Assembly: GCA_016710885.1 (NCBI GenBank)
Contig: JADJUC010000013.1
Span: 65,088 to 129,087 of the forward strand
Direction: 5' to 3'
DNA: 64,000 nt
Source: Candidatus Proximibacter danicus
Lineage (GTDB): Bacteria; Pseudomonadota; Gammaproteobacteria; Burkholderiales; Rhodocyclaceae
Program-made: the position numbers and the translations under genes
Shown here: in pieces, positions 1 to 8,773 of the stretch
How positions within the stretch are numbered: the first letter of the stretch is position 1
How the letters are laid out: each line of letters begins with the position of its first letter
Notes under the pieces: generated by a model
What the model was told of the DNA's origin: nothing
What the model saw: only the letters and a program-made list of their open reading frames with translations
The model's database searches: none

Positions 1-32
1 GGGCAGTATTGCCCGGCTACATGCTCAAGCGC

Positions 33-407
33 TTACTGACACTTCCTCGCCTCGCTGGCGCCTGTGTCAGTACGATCACTCTTGCCGATGCAATCCCCCG
101 CAGCACCCGGCAATGTGGGGGTCAGCGGTGTCGTCATCGGACCGGAAGGCAGGCCACTCGCCGTCGGTAACGGCGGCAAGGCCGACCGCGTGGCATCGAT
201 GCTGCCAGTAGTCGGAATCGATCCACTCGTTGTTCCACCAACGCTCGGAGTCGCTGGCGCAGCACTGGAACTCAACGCCGGGGCAGCCGGCGCCGGAGTG
301 CTTGCCGGTGCGCCGCCACCATGAGATGCACTACTCTTCCCTTGCGCCAAAGCCGTACCGGAAACCAGCGCCACGAACCCTGCCATGATCATTACGCGAA
401 ACGACAT
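33..407 (-). CDS. small exported Ala/Pro/Ser-rich protein, function unknown
   Basis: 124 residues. The first ~21 residues form a signal peptide (hydrophobic core after Met-Ser-Phe-Arg, ending near Ala-Leu-Ala-Gln). The rest is low-complexity, rich in Ala, Pro, Ser and Thr, with no recognisable fold. Two Cys lie near the C-terminus. The ATG at 407 has a strong Shine-Dalgarno (AAGGAGAG) just upstream, so the start is well supported. I do not recognise a family. It probably lies in the periplasm or cell envelope, which is inferred only from the signal peptide. Confidence 0.6.
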   Translation of the reverse strand: MSFRVMIMAGFVALVSGTALAQGKSSASHGGGAPASTPAPAAPALSSSAAPATPSVGGTTSGSIPTTGSIDATRSALPPLPTASGLPSGPMTTPLTPTLPGAAGDCIGKSDRTDTGASEARKCQ

Positions 408-489
408 CCCTCTCTCCTTATGAGCATCATGCCTTGTTTAAAGGTAGCAGATTCCAGTGGAACCGCACTGGACACTTCACGATGCGAGA

Positions 490-918
490 TCAGCGAAAAA
501 CATCCTTCAGCACATCAGCAACGATAGCCGTACCCGCCTGAACCAGCACCAGATCGGTACCGGCCATTTGCCATTCGTAGCCCGCGTGGCGCGGTAGCTG
601 ACCGAGCATGGCCGATGGCGCGGGGCGCTTGGCGATTCCTGGTGGCAACGGCTTGCCGCGCGCCAGGTTCTTCTGGATGCCCGGCGGCAGCGGCTTGTAG
701 CCCCCCATTTTGACTCCCGAATCGAGTGCGTACTGGCGGGCAAGGCTGGCCGTGATGCCGGCAGTGATCAGTGAGGTCGTGGATGCTCCGGCATCTGCAG
801 TTTCGTTCTTCTTGTGTTTCCCCTTGCCCTTGCCTTCCGGGGGGTCTGCCAACAGCGAGGTGCTGGCAAACCCAAGGGCAAGCACCAAGCTGCCGAGCAT
901 CAGTGAAGGCTTCTTCAT
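490..918 (-). CDS. CigR/RcnB-like periplasmic protein
   Basis: 142 residues from the ATG at 918; a second ATG two codons upstream at 924 is almost on top of the GGAAGAGG ribosome site, so 918 is preferred. An N-terminal signal peptide ends after Ser-Leu-Leu-Ala. A charged Lys/Gly linker follows. Then come two copies of a Lys/Arg-x-Leu-Pro-Pro-Gly-Ile motif (PPGIQKNLARGKPLPPGIAK), and a C-terminal Tyr-Glu-Trp...Asp-Leu-Val-Leu-Val segment. This layout is typical of the anti-virulence regulator CigR family, related to RcnB. The molecular role in environmental bacteria is not established; periplasmic location is inferred from the leader. Confidence 0.7.
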   Translation of the reverse strand: MKKPSLMLGSLVLALGFASTSLLADPPEGKGKGKHKKNETADAGASTTSLITAGITASLARQYALDSGVKMGGYKPLPPGIQKNLARGKPLPPGIAKRPAPSAMLGQLPRHAGYEWQMAGTDLVLVQAGTAIVADVLKDVFR

Positions 919-946
919 GTTCATCCTCTTCCAGTTACAAACCTGT

Positions 947-1792
947 TCAAGCAACCGGCCGCGAAGGGTCGCAACACCACTCGCTCCATGAGCCAGCATA
1001 AAGCTTCGCTCCATGCAGACCCGCCACTTCCATGGCCAACAGGTTGAGGCATGCGGACACGCCGGAGCCGCACTGCACGACAACATCCTTGGGGTCACTG
1101 CCGGCCATCAGCGCCAGATACTCCGAGCGCAGCACGGCTGCCGGCTTGAATCGGCCATCGGCTTCGATATTGTCTTTGAAGCAGCGATTGCGCGCACCGG
1201 GAATATGGCCGGCGACCGGATCAATGGTCTCGTTCTCGCCGCGAAAACGATCGGGGCCGCGAGCATCAATGAGGCACAGGTCTGGTGAATCGAGGTGGCC
1301 CAGCAGCCAGTCTGCATCGACCCTGTCAGCGAGCGCAGGCACGAGGTCCCCGCGCCTGAATGGTGCAGCAGGCCGAACCGGAACCTCGGCAGACAAAGGT
1401 CGCCCTTCAGCCAGCCAGAGCGGGAACCCGCCATCGAGGTAAGCGACCTTGCGGTGCCCCAGCAAGCGCAGCAGCCACCACAGACGGCCGGCAATCATGC
1501 CCTGCGCGTCGTCGTAGACCACCACCTGCGTATCGTTGCCGATCCCCGCTTCGCCAAGGCGAGTGGCAAGACTTTGCATGTCCGGAAGCGGGTGCCGCCC
1601 GTTAGTGCCGGTCATCGGCCCCGAGAGATCGCGGTCCAGATGCAGGAAAATCGCCCCCGGGACATGCGACGCGGCATAGACCCGCTCGCCATACGAAGTA
1701 TCCGCGAGCTGATGACGAAGATCGACGACACACCAAGCAGGATCGTGCAGATGATCCTGCAGCGTAGCGCCATCAATCAATGTTTCGAACAT
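947..1792 (-). CDS. sseA: thiosulfate/3-mercaptopyruvate sulfurtransferase (tandem rhodanese)
   Basis: 281 residues, the usual length for two-domain rhodaneses. The N-terminal domain (about 5-145) is the inactive scaffold, with a GRLWWLLRLLGH segment. The C-terminal domain (about 160-281) carries the catalytic Cys near residue 241 in the loop CGSGVSA, which matches the 3-mercaptopyruvate-type loop CGSGVTA more than classical rhodanese CRKGVTA. It transfers sulfane sulfur from 3-mercaptopyruvate or thiosulfate to a thiophilic acceptor. The ATG at 1792 is chosen because family homology begins there (MFETLID). The STAS-like gene ends upstream on the same strand, so the two may be co-transcribed. 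Confidence 0.88.
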   Translation of the reverse strand: MFETLIDGATLQDHLHDPAWCVVDLRHQLADTSYGERVYAASHVPGAIFLHLDRDLSGPMTGTNGRHPLPDMQSLATRLGEAGIGNDTQVVVYDDAQGMIAGRLWWLLRLLGHRKVAYLDGGFPLWLAEGRPLSAEVPVRPAAPFRRGDLVPALADRVDADWLLGHLDSPDLCLIDARGPDRFRGENETIDPVAGHIPGARNRCFKDNIEADGRFKPAAVLRSEYLALMAGSDPKDVVVQCGSGVSACLNLLAMEVAGLHGAKLYAGSWSEWCCDPSRPVA

Positions 1793-1805
1793 CGCGTGCT
1801 TCAGG

Positions 1806-2156
1806 TCAGGCAGGAATGTCCAGCCAGGCCGAGGCGTCCTCGACGTCGGCAAAAATCTGCATTTCTGCATCGACAAAAATCTGCGACAACCAAGCCGTCC
1901 ACGTAACCCACTGGCTGTCGGTGACGACGGCGATGCGGTTGAAGTTGTGCGCATGCGAGCGTGAGAACTTCAACTCTTCCCATGCTACGTCGAGGGTGAA
2001 ATCACCCATCTGGCGCAGATCGAAGAACAGATCGACCGGCCCTTCGAACTTCACCTTGTAGTTAACGGCCTCTTCGAATTCCTTGTAATCAGCCAATGAA
2101 AACTCGCCGAAAACGGCAACATTGACGCGGCCCGGCTCTTGATCGGTAACGATCAT
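1806..2156 (-). CDS. STAS/SpoIIAA-like domain protein
   Basis: 116 residues. The alternation of beta strands and helices with a central FFDLRQMGDFTLD stretch resembles the SpoIIAA-like STAS/SEC14 family (DUF3478 type). These small soluble proteins have no catalytic residues and bind partners or lipids. It ends 13 bp before sseA on the same strand, suggesting one transcript. The start ATG at 2156 follows an AGTTGAACC leader with only a weak ribosome site. The family assignment is by sequence feel and function is unknown. Confidence 0.65.
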   Translation of the reverse strand: MIVTDQEPGRVNVAVFGEFSLADYKEFEEAVNYKVKFEGPVDLFFDLRQMGDFTLDVAWEELKFSRSHAHNFNRIAVVTDSQWVTWTAWLSQIFVDAEMQIFADVEDASAWLDIPA

Positions 2157-2194
2157 GGTTCAACTCCGTTGTGGTTATGTTTCCCGACTCAAGT

Positions 2195-3061
2195 TTAATC
2201 CTGTTCCGCCACGATCGTGACAGATTCCGCACGCGAAAAATACGACGCAGCCACGCCACTGGCAGCGATCAGGACAATACCGATCCAGGCACCGCCGGGC
2301 AGCATGTCGCCCCAGAAGACTGCGCCGAAGAGGCTCGCGAAGACGATGGCGGTGTATGCCAGGCTGGCAGTGACGATCGGCTTGCCGCGTTTGTAGGCGC
2401 GGGTCATCGCCAGTTGTGCCAATGTCGCGAAGCCACCGACGCCGAGAAGCAGCAGCCCGCCGTGCAGATCGACCGGGTGAAATTCGTACAGCAGCATCCA
2501 CAGCGCACTGCACAGCGACGCGAACAGGGAAAAATAGAACACCGTTCTCGCCACCGGCTCGCCGCGCGTACCGAGCTCTCGAACGTTGAAGTAGGCCACT
2601 CCGGAAATGACGCCCGAGCCCAGGGCGATAAGCCCGCCGAGCAGTTGATCCGAAGCCAGCGTTGGCTGCAGCAGCAGAACGACGCCCAGAAAACCGATGG
2701 CCAGCGCGACGACCATGCCGGCACGCAGGCGCATGCCGGCAAAAGCCGAGAAATAAAGGGCAAGAAAAATCGGCGAGGTGTAGTTGAGGGTCACCGCCGT
2801 GGCCAGCGGCAGCATGGCAATAGCGTAGAAGTACATGAGCAACGAGGCGAAGCCGCTGGCCCCCCGAAATACCTGACTGCGGACGTGCACCGTGGCAAAT
2901 CCGATACCCTTCGCGCGCATCAGCCCGAACATCAGGGCAAGTGAAATGACGCTACGGTAAAAAACAATTTCCGGCGCTGAAAAAGTGTCGGCGGCAACCT
3001 TGACGCAGACGCCCATGCAGGCGAAGAGAAAGCTGGCGACGACCATCCACAGGGATTGCAT
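2195..3061 (-). CDS. EamA/DMT-family inner-membrane transporter
   Basis: 288 residues with ten hydrophobic segments in the two-fold EamA repeat pattern (about 3-140 and 145-280). The N-terminal half includes an APEIVFYRSVISL segment typical of the drug/metabolite transporter superfamily; members export or import small metabolites. The substrate cannot be read from the sequence. It ends with a charged cytoplasmic tail. It is separated from the STAS-like gene by 38 bp on the same strand. Confidence 0.85.
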   Translation of the reverse strand: MQSLWMVVASFLFACMGVCVKVAADTFSAPEIVFYRSVISLALMFGLMRAKGIGFATVHVRSQVFRGASGFASLLMYFYAIAMLPLATAVTLNYTSPIFLALYFSAFAGMRLRAGMVVALAIGFLGVVLLLQPTLASDQLLGGLIALGSGVISGVAYFNVRELGTRGEPVARTVFYFSLFASLCSALWMLLYEFHPVDLHGGLLLLGVGGFATLAQLAMTRAYKRGKPIVTASLAYTAIVFASLFGAVFWGDMLPGGAWIGIVLIAASGVAASYFSRAESVTIVAEQD

Positions 3062-3178
3062 GTTCGGAAAGAAAACGTCCTTCGATACGTGCTGCGCGCT
3101 ATTTTAGGATGCGCGGAAACCCTTATCCGTTCGTGCTGCGCAGACGGCAAAGCCGCCGGATCCGAGCGCGCAGTGTGA

Positions 3179-4285
3179 TCAGCGCAGATTGTCGCCCATG
3201 ATGCGGCGATAGAACTCATGAAAATGCTGCATACCGTCTTCCATCGGCGACTGGTACGGGCCGATTTCGTTGCGCCCTTCCTTCATCAGCGCCCGCCGGC
3301 CGCGATCCATGCGCTCACCGATGTCGTCGTCCTCGATCGCCGTTTCCATGTAGGCCGCCTGCTCGGCTTCGACGAACTCGCGCTCGAAAATGGCAATGTC
3401 CTCAGGATAGTAAAACTCGACAACGTTGGTCGTCTTGTCGACGTCACGCGGAATCAACGTCGATACGACCAGCACGTGCGGATACCACTCGACCATGATG
3501 TTCGGGTAGTAGGTAAGCCACACCGCACCCTGCTTCGGTTTCTCCTCGCCGTAGCGCTCGCGCACGGCCTGCTGCCAGCGCTCGTAGGTCTTGGAACCCG
3601 ATTTCATCAACGAAGTAACGCCAACGCGCTGCACTGAATACCAGTCGCCGAACTGCCAGGTCAGGTCATCGCAGGTGACAAAATTTCCCAACCCCGGATG
3701 GAAGGGAGCAACGTGGTAGTCCTCAAGATACACCTCGATGAAGGTCTTCCAGTTGTAGTTGCACTCGTGCACCTCGACCTTGTCGAGCTTGTAGCCGGAG
3801 AAATCGAAGTCGCCGGCGATGTTCATGCCGCCGAGGTCGGCATTGGCCGAACGCGGTCCGCCGAAGAGCAGGCCGTTCCAGCTCTCCAGCTTGCGCTTGT
3901 TCAGGTGCAGGCAGGGGTTCTGCGGAAAGTGCGGGGCACCGATCAGTTCGCCCTGGCGGTCATAGGTCCAGCGGTGGATCGGGCAGACCACGGTGCGGTC
4001 GATGGTACCGCTGCCTTCGAGCATGATCGCCTGGCGGTGACGGCAGATGTTCGACATCTGCCAGACGGTATCGTCGTTGCGGACGAGCATTTTCGCGTGA
4101 TCCAGCCACTCCTGCGTACGGTAGTTACCGAGTTCCGGCACCATCAGTTCATGGCCGACATAACCCGGCCCGGCGTCGAAGATGAGTTTTTTCTCCAGCG
4201 CGAAGATGCGCTCGTCGAAATACCAGTTCGCCAACAGCTGTGAGGCGGCAGGCGCGAGTTTTGTTGCAGATGAAATATCGGACAT
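3179..4285 (-). CDS. Rieske non-heme iron oxygenase, alpha subunit
   Basis: 368 residues from the ATG at 4285, which is preceded by a very strong ribosome site (CCAGGAGGAGAGG); in-frame sequence extends upstream but lacks support. The N-terminal Rieske domain (about 35-140) shows Cys-x-His (CRHRQ) and Cys-x2-His (CPIH) for the [2Fe-2S] cluster. The catalytic domain carries the mononuclear iron site in the segment EDYHVAPFH, with a further acidic ligand expected near the C-terminus. The family hydroxylates aromatic, choline-like or other substrates using electrons from a separate reductase. No reductase or beta subunit gene is adjacent, so the substrate is unknown. Confidence 0.85.
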   Translation of the reverse strand: MSDISSATKLAPAASQLLANWYFDERIFALEKKLIFDAGPGYVGHELMVPELGNYRTQEWLDHAKMLVRNDDTVWQMSNICRHRQAIMLEGSGTIDRTVVCPIHRWTYDRQGELIGAPHFPQNPCLHLNKRKLESWNGLLFGGPRSANADLGGMNIAGDFDFSGYKLDKVEVHECNYNWKTFIEVYLEDYHVAPFHPGLGNFVTCDDLTWQFGDWYSVQRVGVTSLMKSGSKTYERWQQAVRERYGEEKPKQGAVWLTYYPNIMVEWYPHVLVVSTLIPRDVDKTTNVVEFYYPEDIAIFEREFVEAEQAAYMETAIEDDDIGERMDRGRRALMKEGRNEIGPYQSPMEDGMQHFHEFYRRIMGDNLR

Positions 4286-4431
4286 TCCTCTCCTCCTGGA
4301 GGGAAAAGGGCAAAGGCCTTTGAAAAAAAGGGATTGTACCTCCGCCGTCAATTTGACCAAAAGCCCCTATTTACGGTATTTTTCAGGGTTTTCTTCAATT
4401 GCCTAGACGACCCAGAGGCATCACCATCACC

Positions 4432-4689
4432 ATGGCAAAAATCACCCCAACCGAAGTCACCGGCGTTGCCGGGCTCAAGTTCGAAGCCGCACTGGCCGAA
4501 CTTGAAAAACTTGTCGCTTCAATGGAGGCCGGTCAGTTACCTCTGGAGGAGTCCCTCACGGCCTACCGGCGCGGGGTTGAACTACTTCAGCATTGCCAGC
4601 TCAAACTCGAGGATGCCGAGGAAAAAGTCCGCATTCTCGACAATGGAAAACTCCGCCGGCTCGAAGACGAAAACGGAGAAACAGCTTGA
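4432..4689 (+). CDS. xseB: exodeoxyribonuclease VII small subunit
   Basis: 85 residues from the ATG at 4432 (an in-frame TTG at 4399 is the alternative). The core FEAALAELEKLVASMEAGQLPLE pattern (here split: FEAALAELEKLV then MEAGQLPLEESL) with helical repeats is diagnostic of XseB. It forms ExoVII with XseA, degrading single-stranded DNA. XseA is not in this window. The stop codon overlaps the start of ispA, as in the widely conserved xseB-ispA-dxs operon. A ribosome-site-like CAGAGG lies about 13 nt upstream, a little far. Confidence 0.93.
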   Translation: MAKITPTEVTGVAGLKFEAALAELEKLVASMEAGQLPLEESLTAYRRGVELLQHCQLKLEDAEEKVRILDNGKLRRLEDENGETA

Positions 4690-5576
4690 GTCAGCCTTTC
4701 GCCGACTGGATGGGGAGTGTCCAGGCCCGCACGGAAACCGCACTTTCTCGTTTTCTGCCACCGGCAGAATCGATTCCGGGCCGGCTGCACCAAGCCATGC
4801 GCTACAGCACGCTGGGCGGCGGCAAACGCGTGCGTCCGCTGCTGGCATTTGCCGCAGGTGAGCTGACGGGTGCGGCTCCGGAAGCGCTTGATGCGGCGGC
4901 CTGTGCCGTCGAATGCATCCACGTTTACTCGCTGGTCCACGACGACATGCCATGCATGGACGATGACGTGCTGCGCCGCGGCCGTCCAACCTGCCATGTC
5001 GAACACGACGAACCGACCGCATTGCTGGTGGGTGACAGTCTGCAATCCCTGGCTTTTGACATTCTTTGTCGCAACAAGGAAATCGATCACGGACGACAAC
5101 TGGAGATGGTTCGTGTACTTGCCCGGGCAAGTGGTTCCTGCGGCATGGCCGGGGGTCAGGCGATCGATCTGGCATCGGTCGGCAAGCCTTTGACGCAACC
5201 GGAACTTGAACTGATGCACGCCCTCAAGACCGGGGCTTTGATCCGCGCGGCGGTGCTGCTCGGTGCCCTTTGCGGCCCCGCCATGGCGGAGAGCGAGCGT
5301 GATTTGCTGGATCGCTTTGCAAAACGCGCGGGGTTGCTTTTTCAGGTGGTCGACGACATTCTCGACTGCACGGCAAGTACTGCAACATTAGGCAAAACCG
5401 CGGGCAAGGACGCAGCCGCAGACAAGCCAACTTACGTCAGCCTGTTGGGCCTCGAAGGCGCACAGCGGTTTGCCAGCGAACTGGAAGCCGAAGCCCTGCA
5501 ATGCCTCGCCCCCTTCGGCATACGCAGCCAGCGACTCACCGAACTGGCGGCCTTTATCGCCCACCGGAAATTCTAA
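4686..5576 (+). CDS. ispA: farnesyl diphosphate synthase (short-chain polyprenyl synthase)
   Basis: 296 residues if started at the TTG at 4686, which overlaps the xseB stop (TTGA) and gives the normal IspA length; upstream in-frame sequence is basic and not family-like. It condenses isopentenyl diphosphate with DMAPP and GPP to make farnesyl diphosphate. The first aspartate-rich motif is seen in HDDMPCMDDD, flanked by LGGGKRVRPLL, and the second in QVVDDILDC. It is placed between xseB and dxs, linking prenyl chain synthesis to MEP-pathway input and suggesting translational coupling. Confidence 0.93.
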   Translation: MSQPFADWMGSVQARTETALSRFLPPAESIPGRLHQAMRYSTLGGGKRVRPLLAFAAGELTGAAPEALDAAACAVECIHVYSLVHDDMPCMDDDVLRRGRPTCHVEHDEPTALLVGDSLQSLAFDILCRNKEIDHGRQLEMVRVLARASGSCGMAGGQAIDLASVGKPLTQPELELMHALKTGALIRAAVLLGALCGPAMAESERDLLDRFAKRAGLLFQVVDDILDCTASTATLGKTAGKDAAADKPTYVSLLGLEGAQRFASELEAEALQCLAPFGIRSQRLTELAAFIAHRKF

Positions 5577-5587
5577 AAATGCTTTCC

Positions 5588-7441
5588 ATGACTGATTTTC
5601 CGCTGCTTTCAACCATCAATTCTCCGGCTGACCTGCGCCGACTGGAAACTGAGGATATCCCGCGACTGACGGAAGAGCTGCGCGCCTTTCTCGTCGAATC
5701 GGTCTCCCGTACAGGCGGGCATTTCTCGTCGAATCTTGGCACGGTGGAGCTGACGGTGGCGCTGCACTACGTTTTCGACACGCCGAGCGACCGTCTGGTC
5801 TGGGATGTCGGCCACCAGTGCTACGCCCACAAGATCCTGACCGGCCGGCGCGAGCAGATGGCGACGCTACGCATGCACAACGGCCTCTCAGGCTTTCCCA
5901 AGCGCAGTGAAAGCGAATACGACACCTTTGGTGTCGGCCACTCTTCCACCTCGATCTCTGCCGCGCTGGGCATGGCGCTGGCCGCCAAACAGAAGGGAGA
6001 AGGCCGCAAGGTGGTTGCCATCATCGGCGATGGTGCCATGTCGGCCGGGATGGCCTTTGAGGCACTCAACAACGCCGGGGTTGCTGACACCGACCTGCTC
6101 GTCGTCCTCAACGATAACGACATGTCGATCTCGCAACCGGTGGGGGCCCTCAACAAGTACCTTGCCCGCCTGTTCTCCGGCAGCACATTCAACGCTGCAC
6201 GCCGTGCCGGCGAAAAAGTCTTGGGCGTTGCCCCGCCGCTACTGGAATTTGCCAAACGCGCCGAAGAGCACGTCAAGGGGATGTTGACGCCGGGTACGCT
6301 ATTCGAGGAATTCGGCTTCAACTACATCGGGCCGATCGACGGTCACGATCTCGACTCGCTGATCCCGACGCTGCAGAATCTGCGCAAGCTGAAAGGCCCG
6401 CAGTTCCTGCACATCATTACCAAAAAAGGCCAAGGCTACAAACAGGCCGAGGCTGACCCGATTCTTTACCACGGCGTTGCCAAGTTTCAGCCCGACGTCG
6501 GCATCAAGGCAGCGACTTCACCGGGCAAGCAAACCTACACACAGGTATTCGGCGACTGGCTGTGCGACATGGCAGCAGCAGAACCGGGCCTGGTCGGTAT
6601 CACCCCGGCGACGTGCGAGGGCTCAGGGATGGTTCGCTTTGCCGAACAGTATCCGGATCGCTATTTCGATGTCGGCATCGCCGAACAGCACGCGGTGACC
6701 TTTGCCGCCGGTTTTGCCTGCGAAGGATTGAAGCCGGTTGTCGCGATCTATTCGACCTTCCTGCAGCGCGGCTACGATCAACTGGTACACGATGTCGCGC
6801 TACAGAACCTGCCGGTACTGTTCGCCATCGACCGCGGCGGTCTGGTTGGTGCCGATGGGCCGACGCATCATGGCACTTTCGACATTTCCTACCTGACCTG
6901 CATTCCCAACATGGTCGTCATGACTCCCGCCGATGAGCGCGAATGCCGCCAGATGCTGTCAACAGGAATAAGCCTCAATACTCCCAGTGCGGTGCGTTAC
7001 CCGCGCGGCGCCGGAACGGGGATCGAGCCAGGGAGCGACCTCTCGACCCTGCCCATAGGCAAGGGTGAAATACGGCGCGCCGGCCAAGGCGTCGCCCTGC
7101 TTGCATTCGGGAGCATGGTCACCCCGGCACTGGCCGCCGGTGAAGAAATGAACGCGACGGTCGCCAACATGCGCTTCGTCAAGCCTATCGACCGCGAACT
7201 GATTATTCAGTTGGCCCGGGAACATTCGCTGCTCGTCAGCGTCGAAGAGAATGCTGTGATTGGAGGCGCCGGCGCAGAAGTGGCCCGTGTGCTCGAAGAA
7301 ATCGGAAGTGCCACGCCGCTCATGCGGCTGGGGCTTCCGGACCGCTTCATCGATCATGGCGATCATGCCCGACTGCTGAGTGAACTGGGCCTCGACTGTG
7401 AAGGTATCCTCCGCGCGGTGAAGGCACGGCAAACTACCTGA
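5588..7441 (+). CDS. dxs: 1-deoxy-D-xylulose-5-phosphate synthase
   Basis: 617 residues from the ATG at 5588; another ATG at 5579 is three codons upstream and only 2 nt after the ispA stop. It catalyses the first MEP-pathway step (pyruvate plus glyceraldehyde 3-phosphate), using thiamine diphosphate. The cofactor motif begins GDGAMSAGMAFEALNNAG and ends at NDNDMSIS. The transketolase-like central domain has DVGIAEQHAVTFAAG with the catalytic Glu, and the C-terminal domain carries KPIDRELI. The reading frame is intact over its full length. It lies directly downstream of ispA in the same operon. Confidence 0.95.
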   Translation: MTDFPLLSTINSPADLRRLETEDIPRLTEELRAFLVESVSRTGGHFSSNLGTVELTVALHYVFDTPSDRLVWDVGHQCYAHKILTGRREQMATLRMHNGLSGFPKRSESEYDTFGVGHSSTSISAALGMALAAKQKGEGRKVVAIIGDGAMSAGMAFEALNNAGVADTDLLVVLNDNDMSISQPVGALNKYLARLFSGSTFNAARRAGEKVLGVAPPLLEFAKRAEEHVKGMLTPGTLFEEFGFNYIGPIDGHDLDSLIPTLQNLRKLKGPQFLHIITKKGQGYKQAEADPILYHGVAKFQPDVGIKAATSPGKQTYTQVFGDWLCDMAAAEPGLVGITPATCEGSGMVRFAEQYPDRYFDVGIAEQHAVTFAAGFACEGLKPVVAIYSTFLQRGYDQLVHDVALQNLPVLFAIDRGGLVGADGPTHHGTFDISYLTCIPNMVVMTPADERECRQMLSTGISLNTPSAVRYPRGAGTGIEPGSDLSTLPIGKGEIRRAGQGVALLAFGSMVTPALAAGEEMNATVANMRFVKPIDRELIIQLAREHSLLVSVEENAVIGGAGAEVARVLEEIGSATPLMRLGLPDRFIDHGDHARLLSELGLDCEGILRAVKARQTT

Positions 7442-7486
7442 CGGCTAGACATAAAACAATTACGCAACTACGCGACGAGAACAGCA

Positions 7487-8317
7487 ATGAACCCACCCCA
7501 GAATGCCCCGATGGAAGACGTGCAGGGCTCCGCCGATACCCGCCAACTGGCGATCAACAAGGTTGGCATCAAGGCCATCCGGCATCCGGTGAAGGTCCAG
7601 GACCGAAGTGGCGGCATCCAGCACACCATCGCCATGTTCAACATGTATGTCGGCCTGCCGCATAATTTCAAGGGAACGCACATGTCGCGTTTTGTTGAAA
7701 TTCTAAACAGCCACGAACGCGAAATCTCGGTAGAGAACTTTCCGGCCATGCTCTCGGAAATGGTCGAACGACTTGAAGCAGCGAGTGGCCATATCGAAAT
7801 GAATTTCCCCTACTTCGTCAATAAGACGGCACCGATCTCCGGTGTGCAGAGCCTGATGGACTACGACGTTACCTTCACCGGCGAAATCTGCTGCGGCAAG
7901 GTGGTTTCCACGGTCAAGGTGGCAGTTCCGGTGACTAGCCTTTGCCCATGCTCAAAAAAGATTTCCGAGCGTGGCGCGCACAATCAGCGCTCGCATGTCA
8001 CCGTCAGCGCTCGGCTGAACGACCATATGTGGCTGGAAGAAATCATCTCACTGGTGGAGGGCGAAGCCTCGTGCGAGCTATTCGGGCTACTGAAGCGGCC
8101 GGATGAGAAATATGTTACCGAACGTGCCTACGACAACCCGAAATTTGTCGAAGACATGGTTCGGGATGTCGCGGCCCGACTCAATGCCGAGGCGCGGATT
8201 GACGCTTACGTGGTTGAATCGGAGAACTTCGAGTCGATCCACAATCATTCTGCGTATGCCTTGATCGAGCGCGACAAACGCAAAGACAAGGAACAGACCG
8301 AGTGCAGCACCTGCTGA
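7487..8317 (+). CDS. folE2: GTP cyclohydrolase FolE2 (type IB)
   Basis: 276 residues. It opens GTP to dihydroneopterin triphosphate for folate and related pterins. FolE2 hallmarks are GTHMSRFVEILN, the metal-site segment SLCPCSKKISERGAHNQRSH with its Cys, and a central MDYDVTFTGE strand. Type IB enzymes tolerate metals other than zinc, and in many bacteria they are expressed under zinc limitation. I see no clear Zur site here. It follows dxs by 45 bp and ends at a symmetric terminator facing rplS. Confidence 0.93.
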   Translation: MNPPQNAPMEDVQGSADTRQLAINKVGIKAIRHPVKVQDRSGGIQHTIAMFNMYVGLPHNFKGTHMSRFVEILNSHEREISVENFPAMLSEMVERLEAASGHIEMNFPYFVNKTAPISGVQSLMDYDVTFTGEICCGKVVSTVKVAVPVTSLCPCSKKISERGAHNQRSHVTVSARLNDHMWLEEIISLVEGEASCELFGLLKRPDEKYVTERAYDNPKFVEDMVRDVAARLNAEARIDAYVVESENFESIHNHSAYALIERDKRKDKEQTECSTC

Positions 8318-8331
8318 CGCGTAAGCAACAG

Positions 8332-8367
8332 ACAACAAAAAAGGCGCCTAGGCGCCTTTTTTGTTGT
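8332..8367. terminator. bidirectional rho-independent terminator between folE2 and rplS
   Basis: A perfect 36-bp palindrome (18-bp arms centred on CCT/AGG) with an A-run on one side and a T-run on the other. It lies between convergent folE2 (+) and rplS (-), so it can terminate both. Confidence 0.9.
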
Positions 8368-8380
8368 ACAAGCCGGATGA

Positions 8381-8761
8381 TCAGGCTTGGGTTGCTGCCT
8401 TCGACTTGCTCGGCAGCTTTTCCTTGATACGGGCCGACTTGCCGGAACGATCGCGGAGATAGTAGAGCTTGGCGCGACGAACATCGCCACGACGCTTCAC
8501 TTCAACCGCTGCGACCAGCGGCGAGTAGGTCTGGAAAGTACGCTCGACGCCTTCACCGGACGAAATCTTGCGCACGGTAAATGCAGAGTTGAGGCCACGG
8601 TTACGCTTGGCAATGACGACGCCTTCGTAAGCCTGCAAACGCTCGCGGGTACCTTCCTTGACCTTCACCTGTACGACAACAGTGTCGCCCGGGGCGAATT
8701 CGGGGATGGTCTTGCCCAGACGGGCAATTTCTTCTTGCTCAAGTTGCTGAATCAGATTCAT
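8381..8761 (-). CDS. rplS: 50S ribosomal protein L19
   Basis: 126 residues, normal L19 length. It begins with an Asn-Leu-Ile-Gln N-terminus and contains PGDTVVVQVKVKEG, AYEGVVIAKRNRG and the C-terminal RRAKLYYLRDRSGKSARIKE signature. It sits at the 30S-50S interface. It is the last gene of the rpsP-rimM-trmD-rplS operon and lies 12 bp downstream of trmD. Its own terminator is the palindrome just downstream. Confidence 0.97.
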   Translation of the reverse strand: MNLIQQLEQEEIARLGKTIPEFAPGDTVVVQVKVKEGTRERLQAYEGVVIAKRNRGLNSAFTVRKISSGEGVERTFQTYSPLVAAVEVKRRGDVRRAKLYYLRDRSGKSARIKEKLPSKSKAATQA

Positions 8762-8773
8762 TTTTAAACTCCA